Source of the DNA: Pusillimonas sp. T7-7
GTDB taxonomy: Bacteria > Pseudomonadota > Gammaproteobacteria > Burkholderiales > Burkholderiaceae_B
Direction of reading: 5' to 3'
Assembly: GCF_000209655.1 (NCBI RefSeq)
Contig: NC_015458.1
Location: 2,418,001 to 2,482,000 of the forward strand
Length of the DNA stretch: 64,000 nucleotides
In this document: piece after piece, positions 16,577-24,832 of the stretch
Layout: each line of letters begins with the position of its first letter
Numbering within the stretch: position 1 is the first letter of the stretch
Made by a program: the position numbers and the translations under genes
The notes under the pieces: generated by a model
Told to the model about the DNA's origin: nothing
What the model saw: only the letters and a program-made list of their open reading frames with translations
Databases searched by the model: none

Positions 16577-17542
16577 ATGATAAAAAAACTATTCACGGGA
16601 TTGTGCCTGAGCGCAAGCCTGGTTGTCGGTACTGCGTATGCAGCCACTGACTATCCTACACGCCCAATAACCGTCGTCGTACCCTTCTCGCCAGGCGGTG
16701 CCACTGACATTCTTGCTCGACTGTTGGGTGAGCGCCTGGCCGAGAAATTGGGCCAGCCCGTTGTGGTTGAGAACAAACCAGGTGCTGGAACCATGATTGC
16801 ATCCAATCATGTCGCCAGGGCCAAACCCGATGGTTATACCTTTCTGCTGGCTGCTTCTTCATTGGGTATTGCCCCCAGCATCTACAGCAAAGTGGACTAC
16901 GACCCCGTCAAGGATTTTACGGCGGTAACGCAAGTTGCATCGGTCGTGCATGTACTCGAGGTCACGCCATCACTGCCCGTAAAAAACGTCCAGGAACTTA
17001 TTACTTACCTTAAAGCCCATCCTGGCGAAGTTAGCTACGCCTCGGTGGGTATCGGCACCTCCACCCATTTAGAAGCTGAAATGTTTAAAAGCATGGCTGG
17101 CGTAGACATGCAAGAGATTCCCTATAAAGGCAGCGCACCAGCACTGACTGACTTGGTCGCCGGACGTGTTCAAGTCATGTTTGATGCCTGGGCATCTTCA
17201 GGCCCGTTTGCAAAAAGCGGCAAAACCAGAGTGCTGGCCGTAACAACAGATACGCCGTCGAAATCCGTGCCCGACATTCCTACTATTTCGACCGCTGTGC
17301 CAGGTTTCTCGGCAATGCCCTGGCTTGGCCTGGTGGCCCCCGCTGGTACACCAGCGCCTATTGTCGACAGGATTTATACCGAGATAGCAGCCACCCTGAA
17401 GGAACCTGCTGTTCAAGAAAAATTCACTTCGCTAGGGTTGGATGCGATTGGCAGCGATCCCGCAACCTTTGCCGCTTTCATCGAGAAAGACATCAAGACC
17501 TGGGGCAAAGTCGCCAAAGACGCCAATATACGTCTGGATTAA
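16577..17542 (+). CDS. Bug/TctC-family periplasmic solute receptor
   Basis: A 321-residue receptor with signal peptide (KKLFTGLCLSASLVVGTAYA), then YPTRPITVVVPFSPGGATD, VVENKPGAGTMIASNHVA (Met-Ile where Gly-Asn-Ile-Gly is usual) and QEIPYKGSAPALTDLVAGR. The ATG follows GCGGAG. It lies inside the acyl-CoA operon, between the acyl-CoA synthetase and the first dehydrogenase, which ties its ligand to the acid handled by those enzymes. Confidence 0.9.
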   Translation: MIKKLFTGLCLSASLVVGTAYAATDYPTRPITVVVPFSPGGATDILARLLGERLAEKLGQPVVVENKPGAGTMIASNHVARAKPDGYTFLLAASSLGIAPSIYSKVDYDPVKDFTAVTQVASVVHVLEVTPSLPVKNVQELITYLKAHPGEVSYASVGIGTSTHLEAEMFKSMAGVDMQEIPYKGSAPALTDLVAGRVQVMFDAWASSGPFAKSGKTRVLAVTTDTPSKSVPDIPTISTAVPGFSAMPWLGLVAPAGTPAPIVDRIYTEIAATLKEPAVQEKFTSLGLDAIGSDPATFAAFIEKDIKTWGKVAKDANIRLD

Positions 17543-17579
17543 GCCGCTTTACTTACTATGCAGCAACAAGGGTAGCACC

Positions 17580-18752
17580 ATGAATTTTCCCAGTAGCAAC
17601 GAAGCATTTCGGTCATTGATCAGGTCTTGGTTGAGTGAGCACTATGCGTCGTTTACCCAGCAATGGTCCAAGCCCGCTGATCCGCGTGACCTTGATTTTC
17701 GTCTTGCCTGGGAAGATCATTTGTGCGCCCATCAATTATCGGGGCTGGGCTGGCCCAAAGAGTTTGGCGGCCATGAGCTGGATTTGGCCAAGCAGGCAAT
17801 TTTTCATGAAGAACATGCACTGTGTGGCGCGCCCTTGGGTATCAACCTGATCGGACATGGCATACTGGCCCCTACCCTGCTGCATTTTGGTTCGCAAGAC
17901 CAAAAGCAGGAATTCCTCCCCGGCATACTCAGTAACCAAACCATTTGGTGCCAAGGTTATTCGGAACCGTCCGCAGGATCCGATTTGGCGTCTTTGCGCA
18001 CACGCGCAACAAAAACAAATGATGGCTATCTATTGAATGGTCACAAAATATGGACTTCGTTTGCAGACAGGGCAGACTGGTGCTTTGTATTGGCCCGCAC
18101 AGATCCAACGCAGGAGCGACACCGCGGCATCAGTTTTCTGCTGGTCAATATGCGTCAGCCTGGTATACGGGTCGAACCGATCAGGCAACTGACCGGGGAA
18201 GCGGAGTTTTGCGAAGTCTTCTTTGAAGATGTAAAGGTAGAGGCGCGCTATTTGCTGGGTGAACAAAATCAAGGCTGGCGCATAGCCATGGCGGCCGCCA
18301 GTTTCGAACGCGGCACCTATTTCCTGCCCAGGCTGGTCCGGTTTCAGCAAGAGCTCAACAATATCAAGAAATGGGTGGGCAAGAATGACGAAGGCACTGA
18401 TAGTGCAGTAGCTGCAAGACAACGTTGGGCTCGCCTGGCCGTCGATAGCCATGTCCTTAAACTGAAATCCCAACGGGCTCTGACCGCGGCGATTTCCGGC
18501 GCTCCTCCGGGCCCGGAAGGATCATCGACCAAAGTGCAATGGAGCGAATCCCATCAAACCATGCTGGAATTTGCACTGGAGCTGTTGGGCGAGAAAGTAT
18601 GTCAGGCTATTCCTTACGACGAAGATCAAGAATCAGCACAGTTCGTACACGCTTACCTATGGTCCAAGGCAGAAACCATTCTTGCCGGCACGTCCGAAAT
18701 TCAGCGAAACATCATCGCCGAGAAAATACTTGGTCTGCCCAAAGGAGCATAG
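17580..18752 (+). CDS. Acyl-CoA dehydrogenase
   Basis: A 390-residue acyl-CoA dehydrogenase: N-terminal helical domain (1-120; LGWPKEFGGHELDLAKQAIF), middle strand domain with the FAD motif WCQGYSEPSAGSDLASL (about 124-140), and a C-terminal helical domain ending AGTSEIQRNIIAEKILGLP. It would remove two hydrogens from an acyl-CoA with FAD as cofactor. I started it at 17580, where MNFPSSNEAFRSLIRSWL gives the normal family start; a longer frame overlaps the Bug gene. The next dehydrogenase starts one base after its stop, so the two may work together as a pair, as in heteromeric acyl-CoA dehydrogenases. Confidence 0.88.
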   Translation: MNFPSSNEAFRSLIRSWLSEHYASFTQQWSKPADPRDLDFRLAWEDHLCAHQLSGLGWPKEFGGHELDLAKQAIFHEEHALCGAPLGINLIGHGILAPTLLHFGSQDQKQEFLPGILSNQTIWCQGYSEPSAGSDLASLRTRATKTNDGYLLNGHKIWTSFADRADWCFVLARTDPTQERHRGISFLLVNMRQPGIRVEPIRQLTGEAEFCEVFFEDVKVEARYLLGEQNQGWRIAMAAASFERGTYFLPRLVRFQQELNNIKKWVGKNDEGTDSAVAARQRWARLAVDSHVLKLKSQRALTAAISGAPPGPEGSSTKVQWSESHQTMLEFALELLGEKVCQAIPYDEDQESAQFVHAYLWSKAETILAGTSEIQRNIIAEKILGLPKGA

Positions 18753-18753
18753 T

Positions 18754-19770
18754 ATGAACGCCATACTGACAGATGAACAAACCCTATTGCTTGATTCAGT
18801 GCGCCGTTTCCTGGATGACAAATCCTCGGCATACACGCACGGGAAGAACATCAATGGGGCTGACCTGATATCGTTTTGGAACGAATGTGCGCAAATGGGT
18901 TGGTTACAGATCTGTGTACCCGAAGAACAATCAGGCCTTGGGTTGAGTCTGCTGGATGCCGCTCTGATCACCGAGGAAGCGGGACGCAGCCTACTGCCTC
19001 TGCCTCTTACGCAAGCAATAGCTGTGGCCGCTTTACTGCCCAGCTGCACACTGGGGGACAACCATGGCAGCCATGCGCTTGTGCAATGGCTGCAGGGCGA
19101 TACGTATTTGGGTGCTGTTGCAAGCCGGAGCAATAACGGTGATAGCTGGGCTGAATACACCATTGATGGCTGCCAGGCTTTGGATGTGCAGTGGGCTGAT
19201 GGCCGTGTCGTATTCAATGGCTACAACATTGCGGACATGAACCATGGCATAGACCCTCTCATTGCCACCTCAAAAATAACCAGCGAAAGAGCTGTCTGGA
19301 CAGCAAGCGGCACTTGCTCGGCAGAGTCCTGGAGAAAATTTTGTCGTCAGCGTCGCATACTAAAGCTGGCGGAACTCATAGGCACAGCCAGTAAAGCCCT
19401 GGACGGCGCTGTAGCCTATGCTTGTGAACGAGAACAGTTTGGAAAGACCATAGGCGTCAATCAGGCGATCAAGCATCGTCTGGCTGACAACTGGATGGCC
19501 ATAGACAACGCCAGGCTTGCCCTGCACGACGCATGCGCTGCAATCGAGGAAGGGCGTGACATCGAATTGCCCATGCTGATGGCCGAACTGCTGGCTATCG
19601 AAGCGAGCGACTCAACAGCACGACAAGCCATACAAACGTTTGGCGCCATGGGGTTTACGTGGGAATGCCCTATGCATTTTTACTTGAAGCGCGTAAAACA
19701 TATTATTGCCATACTGGGCCGCAAGCACGATACTGCGGCAATGCTTGCCCAGGTATGGGAGCTTGCATAG
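18754..19770 (+). CDS. Acyl-CoA dehydrogenase (short, second of a pair)
   Basis: A 338-residue acyl-CoA dehydrogenase, shorter than the usual 380. The N-terminal domain (AQMGWLQICVPEEQSGLGLS) and C-terminal domain (YACEREQFGKTIGVNQAIKH, about 240-259, and QTFGAMGFTWECPMHFYLKR near the end) are intact, but the middle beta domain is reduced and its FAD motif is hard to see. The start at 18754 follows AAAGGAG and sits one base from the previous stop. Such short partners often form mixed tetramers with a full-length dehydrogenase, as with steroid side-chain enzymes; that assembly is inference here. Confidence 0.85.
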   Translation: MNAILTDEQTLLLDSVRRFLDDKSSAYTHGKNINGADLISFWNECAQMGWLQICVPEEQSGLGLSLLDAALITEEAGRSLLPLPLTQAIAVAALLPSCTLGDNHGSHALVQWLQGDTYLGAVASRSNNGDSWAEYTIDGCQALDVQWADGRVVFNGYNIADMNHGIDPLIATSKITSERAVWTASGTCSAESWRKFCRQRRILKLAELIGTASKALDGAVAYACEREQFGKTIGVNQAIKHRLADNWMAIDNARLALHDACAAIEEGRDIELPMLMAELLAIEASDSTARQAIQTFGAMGFTWECPMHFYLKRVKHIIAILGRKHDTAAMLAQVWELA

Positions 19771-19795
19771 CACTGGCGGTATTTACCAGACTGCC

Positions 19796-20512
19796 CTAAG
19801 CGGCAGGCGGCTCAAACAAGTTGCGCTGGATTTGCGTCAGATGAACCGTTAGCGCATTGCGTGCCTGTTCCGCATCGCGATCTTCAAGTGCAGCCACTAT
19901 GGCACGGTGCTGGCGTTCGTATTCGGTACGACGCTGCGGGGTCAACGAGTTGCGTTTGAGGCGACCCCAATCACCTTGTTGACGGACACGGTTGGTCAGC
20001 GCCAGCACCTGCAGGAAAAAATGGTTGTGCGTGGCCTGCGCCAGCGCCTGGTGAAGCTCACCATCCCAAAGCTCAAAGTCTTCTATGGTTTGTGCTTGCT
20101 CACCCTGCACCAGGCACTCGTGCATGCGGGCAAAGTCGGCGCGGGTGGCATGACGCACAATAAGCGCCGGCATAAGAGGCTCGATCAACAGCCGCGCTTC
20201 CATGAGCTCAGCCGGACTGGTTTGATCTGAAAACAGTCCAGCATCGTCCCAGTCGGTAGAAATTTCATGCGCCGGGCGAGCGGCGAATGTGCCGCTACCT
20301 ACTGCCTGGGTGATCCAGCCCGAGTCGCGCAACGCTGCCAGGACTCGCCGAACGGATCCCCTGGAGGTATTGAAGCGTTCGCTTAAGTCACGCTCGCTGG
20401 GAAGCTTTGCCCCCACCGGTATTCGGCCGGAACGAATTTCGGTTAGCAGACAGGTGGCCAAGGTTTGCGCCCCAGCACTACGCAAGCCCAACTCAAGAAC
20501 GTCAGATACCAT
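19796..20512 (-). CDS. GntR-family (FadR/FCD) transcriptional regulator
   Basis: A 238-residue regulator with an N-terminal winged helix (residues about 15-80: IPVGAKLPSERDLSERFNTS, RGSVRRVLAALRDSGW, wing GSGTFAA) and an FCD domain (SPAELMEARLLIEPLMPALI). It is convergent with the acyl-CoA operon and divergent from the FAH-family gene; the shared 206-base gap holds several TTGGTAC-type half-sites. It most likely controls the FAH-Bug pair and itself. Confidence 0.87.
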   Translation of the reverse strand: MVSDVLELGLRSAGAQTLATCLLTEIRSGRIPVGAKLPSERDLSERFNTSRGSVRRVLAALRDSGWITQAVGSGTFAARPAHEISTDWDDAGLFSDQTSPAELMEARLLIEPLMPALIVRHATRADFARMHECLVQGEQAQTIEDFELWDGELHQALAQATHNHFFLQVLALTNRVRQQGDWGRLKRNSLTPQRRTEYERQHRAIVAALEDRDAEQARNALTVHLTQIQRNLFEPPAA

Positions 20513-20550
20513 GATTAGCGGATAAAGTAGCCTTTTATAATGGCTTCAGC

Positions 20551-20696
20551 ATACCATTTTTGTACCAATTGGTCGAAATAATCATAAACACAAAAACACA
20601 TTAATTCAGTTAAAAATAGTAATTGCGTGGTGAATATCAAGACCATATACTATTCAAAATCATACCAATAAAGCAAAATTGGTACACAAGTGGTAC
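20551..20696. promoter_or_regulatory. Cluster of TGGTAC/GTACCA half-sites (candidate GntR operators)
   Basis: The gap between the divergent GntR and FAH genes contains a perfect palindrome ACCAATTGGT (20564-20573), a spaced inverted repeat TACCAAT/ATTGGTA (20663-20669 and 20678-20684), and single half-sites ATACCA (20551) and TGGTAC (20691). The pattern suggests one operator near each of the two divergent promoters. Confidence 0.5.
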
Positions 20697-20718
20697 TTAT
20701 CATTATGGAAGGAAGTGT

Positions 20719-21591
20719 ATGCGTATTGCAACTTATACAAAAGGCCATCAACGCCATGTGGGTGTTGTAAGCAAAGACGGTCTAACAGTACAAGCGTTGG
20801 ACATTGATCCCGCGCTTGCCGAGCAAGGCGTGCTTGGCTTGATTGACGCTTATGGCGAATTATCCCGGCTGGAGGGGCTGAGCCGCGGGGCCGCAACACA
20901 GCTGGATACGGTCAAACTGCTTGCCCCTATTCCACGCCCCCGTCGCAACATTTTCTGCGTCGGGCGCAACTATCATGCGCATGCAAAAGAACTTTCTGGC
21001 TCAGTGTTCAAGGCCAATAACAATGACCCCGCCGCCTGGCCTATTGTGTTCACCAAGGTACCCGAAACCGTCATCGCTCATGGCGACGATGTCACGCTGC
21101 CCGTGGGTATTACGGAACAGACCGACTACGAAGCTGAACTGGCCATCGTGATCGGCAAAGGCGGCAAGAATATCAGCAAGGCCGAGGCAATGAGCCATGT
21201 GTGGGGCTACACCATCGTCAACGATGTCACGGCACGCGATGTCCAGATGCGGCACCAGCAATGGGATCTGGGCAAGTCTTTCGACACCTTCTGCCCCATG
21301 GGGCCTTGGCTGGTCACGGCCGACACCTTCGATGCGGCCAATACACGGGTGCGTTGCTGGGTCAACGACGAGCTTCGGCAAGATGGTCAAACACAAGACC
21401 TTATTTTTGACTTGCCCACCCTTATCGAAACCTGCTCGCGCGGAATCACACTTTACCCCGGCGATATCATTGCGACCGGCACACCCGCCGGTGTGGGCAT
21501 GGGCTTTAATCCGCCCCGTTATCTGAAATCCGGCGACCGCGTTCGAATCCAGATCGACGGTATCGGTACGCTTGAAAACACCTTTCGCTAG
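20719..21591 (+). CDS. Fumarylacetoacetate hydrolase family protein
   Basis: A 290-residue FAH-fold protein: a short N-terminal domain, then the C-terminal catalytic domain starting at NIFCVGRNYHAHAKEL (about residues 75-90). Metal-binding acids sit in EQTDYEAELAIVIGK (about 136-150), followed by YTIVNDVTARDVQMRHQQWD and the typical ATGTPAGVGMGFNPPRYL. Family members hydrolyse or isomerise beta-diketo acids, such as fumarylpyruvate, acylpyruvates and homoprotocatechuate ring-cleavage products, or decarboxylate oxaloacetate. The start at 20719 follows GGAAGGAAG. Placed with a Bug receptor and divergent GntR gene, it probably acts on an imported keto acid. Confidence 0.85.
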   Translation: MRIATYTKGHQRHVGVVSKDGLTVQALDIDPALAEQGVLGLIDAYGELSRLEGLSRGAATQLDTVKLLAPIPRPRRNIFCVGRNYHAHAKELSGSVFKANNNDPAAWPIVFTKVPETVIAHGDDVTLPVGITEQTDYEAELAIVIGKGGKNISKAEAMSHVWGYTIVNDVTARDVQMRHQQWDLGKSFDTFCPMGPWLVTADTFDAANTRVRCWVNDELRQDGQTQDLIFDLPTLIETCSRGITLYPGDIIATGTPAGVGMGFNPPRYLKSGDRVRIQIDGIGTLENTFR

Positions 21592-21674
21592 GCGCTGTGT
21601 GTAACACGTCCTTAACAAAACACAAGAAAAAAGAGCCGGACACATCGGCTCTTCACTCACCGAAGGAGACATCA

Positions 21675-22640
21675 ATGAAAGCAGGATTGAAGCTATTGGC
21701 CATCGGTCTGACCATGCTGGCCTCCAGCACGGCTTGGGCCCAGTACCCCGATCGGCCCATCACCATGATTGTTCCATTTCCCCCAGGCGGCGTAACCGAT
21801 ACCGTGGCGCGTCCCATTGCCGACGCACTCGGTAAAGAGCTGGGGCAGTCCGTCGTGGTCGAAAACAAAGCGGGAGCGGGTGGCGCCATTGGTACGGGCG
21901 AAGCAGCACACGCCAAGCCAGACGGCTACACCATTATGCTGATGCTTTCGTCCATTTCCATTCTGCCGGAAGCCGACAAAATCCTGGGTCGCAAAGCAGC
22001 GTATGAAACAACCGATTTCAAACCTATTGCACGTATCACCGCAGACCCCACTGTCCTGGTAGTGCCGGCCAAATCTCCCTGGAAAACAGTGGATGAGTTC
22101 GTTGCAGCCGCCCGCAAGGCGCCCGGCGAGCTGAACTACGGCAGCTCGGGCATTTACGGCTCCATGCACGTGCCCATGGCCATGCTCGAGAAAAATGCGG
22201 ATATTCGCATGACACACGTTCCCTATACGGGCGCGGGTCCGGCGGTAGCGGCCTTGCTAAGCGGTCAGGTCGATGCAATATCCACCGGCCCTTCCAGTAT
22301 CCTTCAGCATATCAAAGCCGGCACCGTGCGCCCCTTGGCTCATTGGGGCGACAAACCGCTCAACGCCTTGCCCGATGTACCCAGCCTGTCCAAGTCCGGT
22401 TATGACGTGAAATTCGTGCAGTGGTCAGGTATTTTTGTACCCAAGGACGTACCCGCCGAAGTGATCGCGCGACTGCGTGACGCAGCCAAAAAGGTAGCCA
22501 ATAATCCCGATATCCAGAAAAAAGTCCTGGCCACCGGCAGCCCCATCGACTACTTGGACGCCGATGAGTTCCAGGCTTATTGGGATGCGGACGATGCTGT
22601 CTTGCGGCAAGCGGTGCAAGACATTGGGAAAGTGGAGTAG
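21675..22640 (+). CDS. Bug/TctC-family periplasmic solute receptor
   Basis: A 321-residue receptor: signal peptide (KAGLKLLAIGLTMLASSTAW, cleavage after AWA), then YPDRPITMIVPFPPGGVTD, VVENKAGAGGAIGTGEAA and THVPYTGAGPAVAALLSGQ. GAAGGAGA precedes the ATG at 21675. It lies 83 bases after the FAH-family gene on the same strand, forming a two-gene unit under the GntR-type promoter region. Confidence 0.9.
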   Translation: MKAGLKLLAIGLTMLASSTAWAQYPDRPITMIVPFPPGGVTDTVARPIADALGKELGQSVVVENKAGAGGAIGTGEAAHAKPDGYTIMLMLSSISILPEADKILGRKAAYETTDFKPIARITADPTVLVVPAKSPWKTVDEFVAAARKAPGELNYGSSGIYGSMHVPMAMLEKNADIRMTHVPYTGAGPAVAALLSGQVDAISTGPSSILQHIKAGTVRPLAHWGDKPLNALPDVPSLSKSGYDVKFVQWSGIFVPKDVPAEVIARLRDAAKKVANNPDIQKKVLATGSPIDYLDADEFQAYWDADDAVLRQAVQDIGKVE

Positions 22641-22762
22641 GCCACCGTATGGCAGGAAGCTGCGCGCTCACTTATGTCGGCAGCAGCGCCTGCAATCCAG
22701 TAAAGCACTGAAGCAGTTATCAGCCGCGGTGCAAGCCGTAAAACAATCAAAGTTGACTTTAT

Positions 22763-22794
22763 ATTAATTATACAGACCAGTATGTATAATTAAT
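22763..22794. promoter_or_regulatory. Long perfect inverted repeat, candidate TetR operator
   Basis: Twelve-base arms ATTAATTATACA and TGTATAATTAAT (22763-22774 and 22783-22794) flank an 8-base centre, GACCAGTA. The repeat lies 36 bases before the TetR start codon and includes a TATAAT hexamer, so a bound repressor would block the promoter. The ATACAGACC core resembles operators of TetR regulators that sit next to efflux genes. Confidence 0.7.
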
Positions 22795-22829
22795 TCATCT
22801 TCTATCTGCTTTGATAAAGGAGTGCCTTC

Positions 22830-23438
22830 ATGGCGCGTCCAACTGGCTCCACCTCATCCGCCCGCTTGCGTATTCTGTCGTGCGCATCGAACCTGTTCTA
22901 TCGGAAGGGCATCAATCATGTTGGCGTCAACGAGATTATCGATGCCAGCGGCGTGGCCAAGATGACGCTTTATCACCACTTCAAGTCCAAGAACGACATC
23001 ATCGCCGCCACACTCGATACGCGCAGAGCACAGCGCCTGGAAGGCATCCAGGCTGCGATGGCACAGGCCCGCACACCGCGCCATCAGATCCTGGCTGCGT
23101 TCGACTATCTGGCTGAGATCATTGAAGACTCGACGTTTCGCGGCTGCGCGTTTATCAACGCAACTGTCGAGTTGGCTGAACCAGCACATCCCGCATCCCT
23201 CATTTCGACGCAGCACAAGCAACGCATGATTGGCGAGTTCGAACGCGTCGCCGAGCAGGCTGGGTGGCACAACCCCAGGCGCTTCGCTCTGCAGTGCCAG
23301 TTGTTGTGGGACGGTGCGATCGCAGCAGCCCAGATCAACTATGACAACGCGCCGGTGCAGGCAGCTCGCAGCGCCGTCGAAATCTTGATCGAAGCCGCGC
23401 AATCCGAAAAAATGCAAATGAACGGGACAAGATCATGA
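22830..23438 (+). CDS. TetR-family transcriptional regulator
   Basis: A 202-residue repressor with an N-terminal TetR helix-turn-helix (about residues 10-57: ILSCASNLFYRKGINHVGVN, then IDASGVAKMTLYHHFKSKND) and a C-terminal ligand-binding region typical of the AcrR/YxaF type (FRGCAFINATVELAEPAHPA). The stop overlaps the MFS start (ATGA), so repressor and transporter form one operon under the palindromic promoter upstream; de-repression by the exported or imported compound is the usual logic. Confidence 0.88.
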   Translation: MARPTGSTSSARLRILSCASNLFYRKGINHVGVNEIIDASGVAKMTLYHHFKSKNDIIAATLDTRRAQRLEGIQAAMAQARTPRHQILAAFDYLAEIIEDSTFRGCAFINATVELAEPAHPASLISTQHKQRMIGEFERVAEQAGWHNPRRFALQCQLLWDGAIAAAQINYDNAPVQAARSAVEILIEAAQSEKMQMNGTRS

Positions 23439-24577
23439 GGCCGACCACTGTAGCCTTGGCTTTGTCAGGCGGGTCGGCAGTTTCAGTCGGGTTCGCACGC
23501 TTTGGCTACGCGCTGATACTACCCGCGATGCAGGCTGATCTGCAGCTTAACTACGCACAAGCGGGCTGGCTCAACACAGTAAATTCGCTAGGCTATTTGC
23601 TGGGCGCCTTGCTCGTCATTTATTTTGTTGCAAGCCTGGGAAGCCGGCGCTTGTTCATGTGGGGCATGGTTCTCACCACGCTCTCGATGTTGGCCAGTGG
23701 CCTGACGCACGACTTTCTGTGGCTGAGCGTATTTCGATTCCTGGCCGGATTTGGCGGCGCAGGCACATTTATCTGCGGCGGTGTGCTTGCGGGCGTGATC
23801 GGCACTCGCGCCATTGTGGTTTTTTTTAGCGGAGGTGGCCTGGGAATGCTGCTGACGGGTGCGGTACTGCCTTGGCTATTCGAGCTGCAAGGACCGGCTT
23901 CATGGCCTCTCGCCTGGCTGGCAACAGGCGCCATTTGCATACCGCTTTCCATTGCAGCCATCCGCGCGGCACGAACCATCGCGGAACCTTCTTCTGCACA
24001 GGCCAGCGCAAGCTGGCCATGGCGCCGGTGCGTACCAGTGCTGGTCTCGTATTTTATTTTCGGGCTGGGCTACATCGCCTACATGACCTTTATGGTGGCC
24101 TGGGTAAAGCATCACGCGACCGACACCACGCGACTGGCCACCACCACCTCTGTGATGTGGGGGCTCCTTGGGGTCATGACGTTGCTGGCGCCCTTGCTCT
24201 GGGCGCGCCTATTCAATGGACGACAAGACGGCAAGCCCATGGGTTTTGCGCTGCTCGTACTCACAGCAGGGGCCGCCTTGCCTTTGATGCTGTCTGACCT
24301 CATGGGGATCTGGCTTTCAGCCGTTCTTGTGGGTGCCAGTGTTTTTATGGTGCCGTCGGCAGTGACCGGCTTTGTCAAAAGCAATCTGGCCCGGCCGGCC
24401 TGGGGCAATGCCATGGCAGTCGCCACAAGTCTGTTCGCTATTGGCCAGACGATAGGACCGGCCGCTTGCGGATGGATCAGCGATATGGCTGGATCCTTGT
24501 CTTTCGGCTTAGCCATCTCTGCAGTGATGTTGCTATTGGCTGGCGCGCTTGCATTGCTGCAGAAACCAGTAGCCTGA
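23435..24577 (+). CDS. MFS transporter, YbfB/YjiJ-like
   Basis: A 380-residue protein with about 12 hydrophobic segments. The N terminus (SVGFARFGYALILPAMQADL, then AQAGWLNTVNSLGYLLGALL) is typical of the YbfB/YjiJ group of major facilitator transporters. Its substrate is unknown. It overlaps the tetR gene by 4 bases and probably protects against, or takes up, the ligand sensed by that repressor. Confidence 0.85.
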   Translation: MRPTTVALALSGGSAVSVGFARFGYALILPAMQADLQLNYAQAGWLNTVNSLGYLLGALLVIYFVASLGSRRLFMWGMVLTTLSMLASGLTHDFLWLSVFRFLAGFGGAGTFICGGVLAGVIGTRAIVVFFSGGGLGMLLTGAVLPWLFELQGPASWPLAWLATGAICIPLSIAAIRAARTIAEPSSAQASASWPWRRCVPVLVSYFIFGLGYIAYMTFMVAWVKHHATDTTRLATTTSVMWGLLGVMTLLAPLLWARLFNGRQDGKPMGFALLVLTAGAALPLMLSDLMGIWLSAVLVGASVFMVPSAVTGFVKSNLARPAWGNAMAVATSLFAIGQTIGPAACGWISDMAGSLSFGLAISAVMLLLAGALALLQKPVA

Positions 24578-24832
24578 GGCCAACCAGGAATTACCACGGC
24601 GACGCTGACCACTGTTCTATTGAAAAAGGGCTTGCGCAATGTATGGATCCGCGAGGATTTGGCCACACCGGAATCGTGGAGCTCTCCCAAGTCAACCCGA
24701 GCAGCGATCGAGCAGATGCCTGAAGGCTGGATCATGCAAGAGGTCGACGGCGGTGCACACTGCCTGGCCTATACCCGCCCAACGCTGAAAACAAGGCGCG
24801 CTACGAAACCACGAAGAAGTAAATCCTGACCG

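Noticed and set aside
22753..22790. TTGACT and TATAAT as a standard promoter for tetR
   Set aside because: The two hexamers are 26 bases apart, too far for a normal sigma-70 promoter, although the TATAAT within the palindrome may still be used.
24620..24829. Possible small plus-strand gene after the YbfB-like MFS gene
   Set aside because: It starts with TTG, lacks a clear ribosome binding site and resembles nothing I know; its end overlaps the AraC stop region. Some stretches look coding-like, so a decayed gene cannot be excluded.
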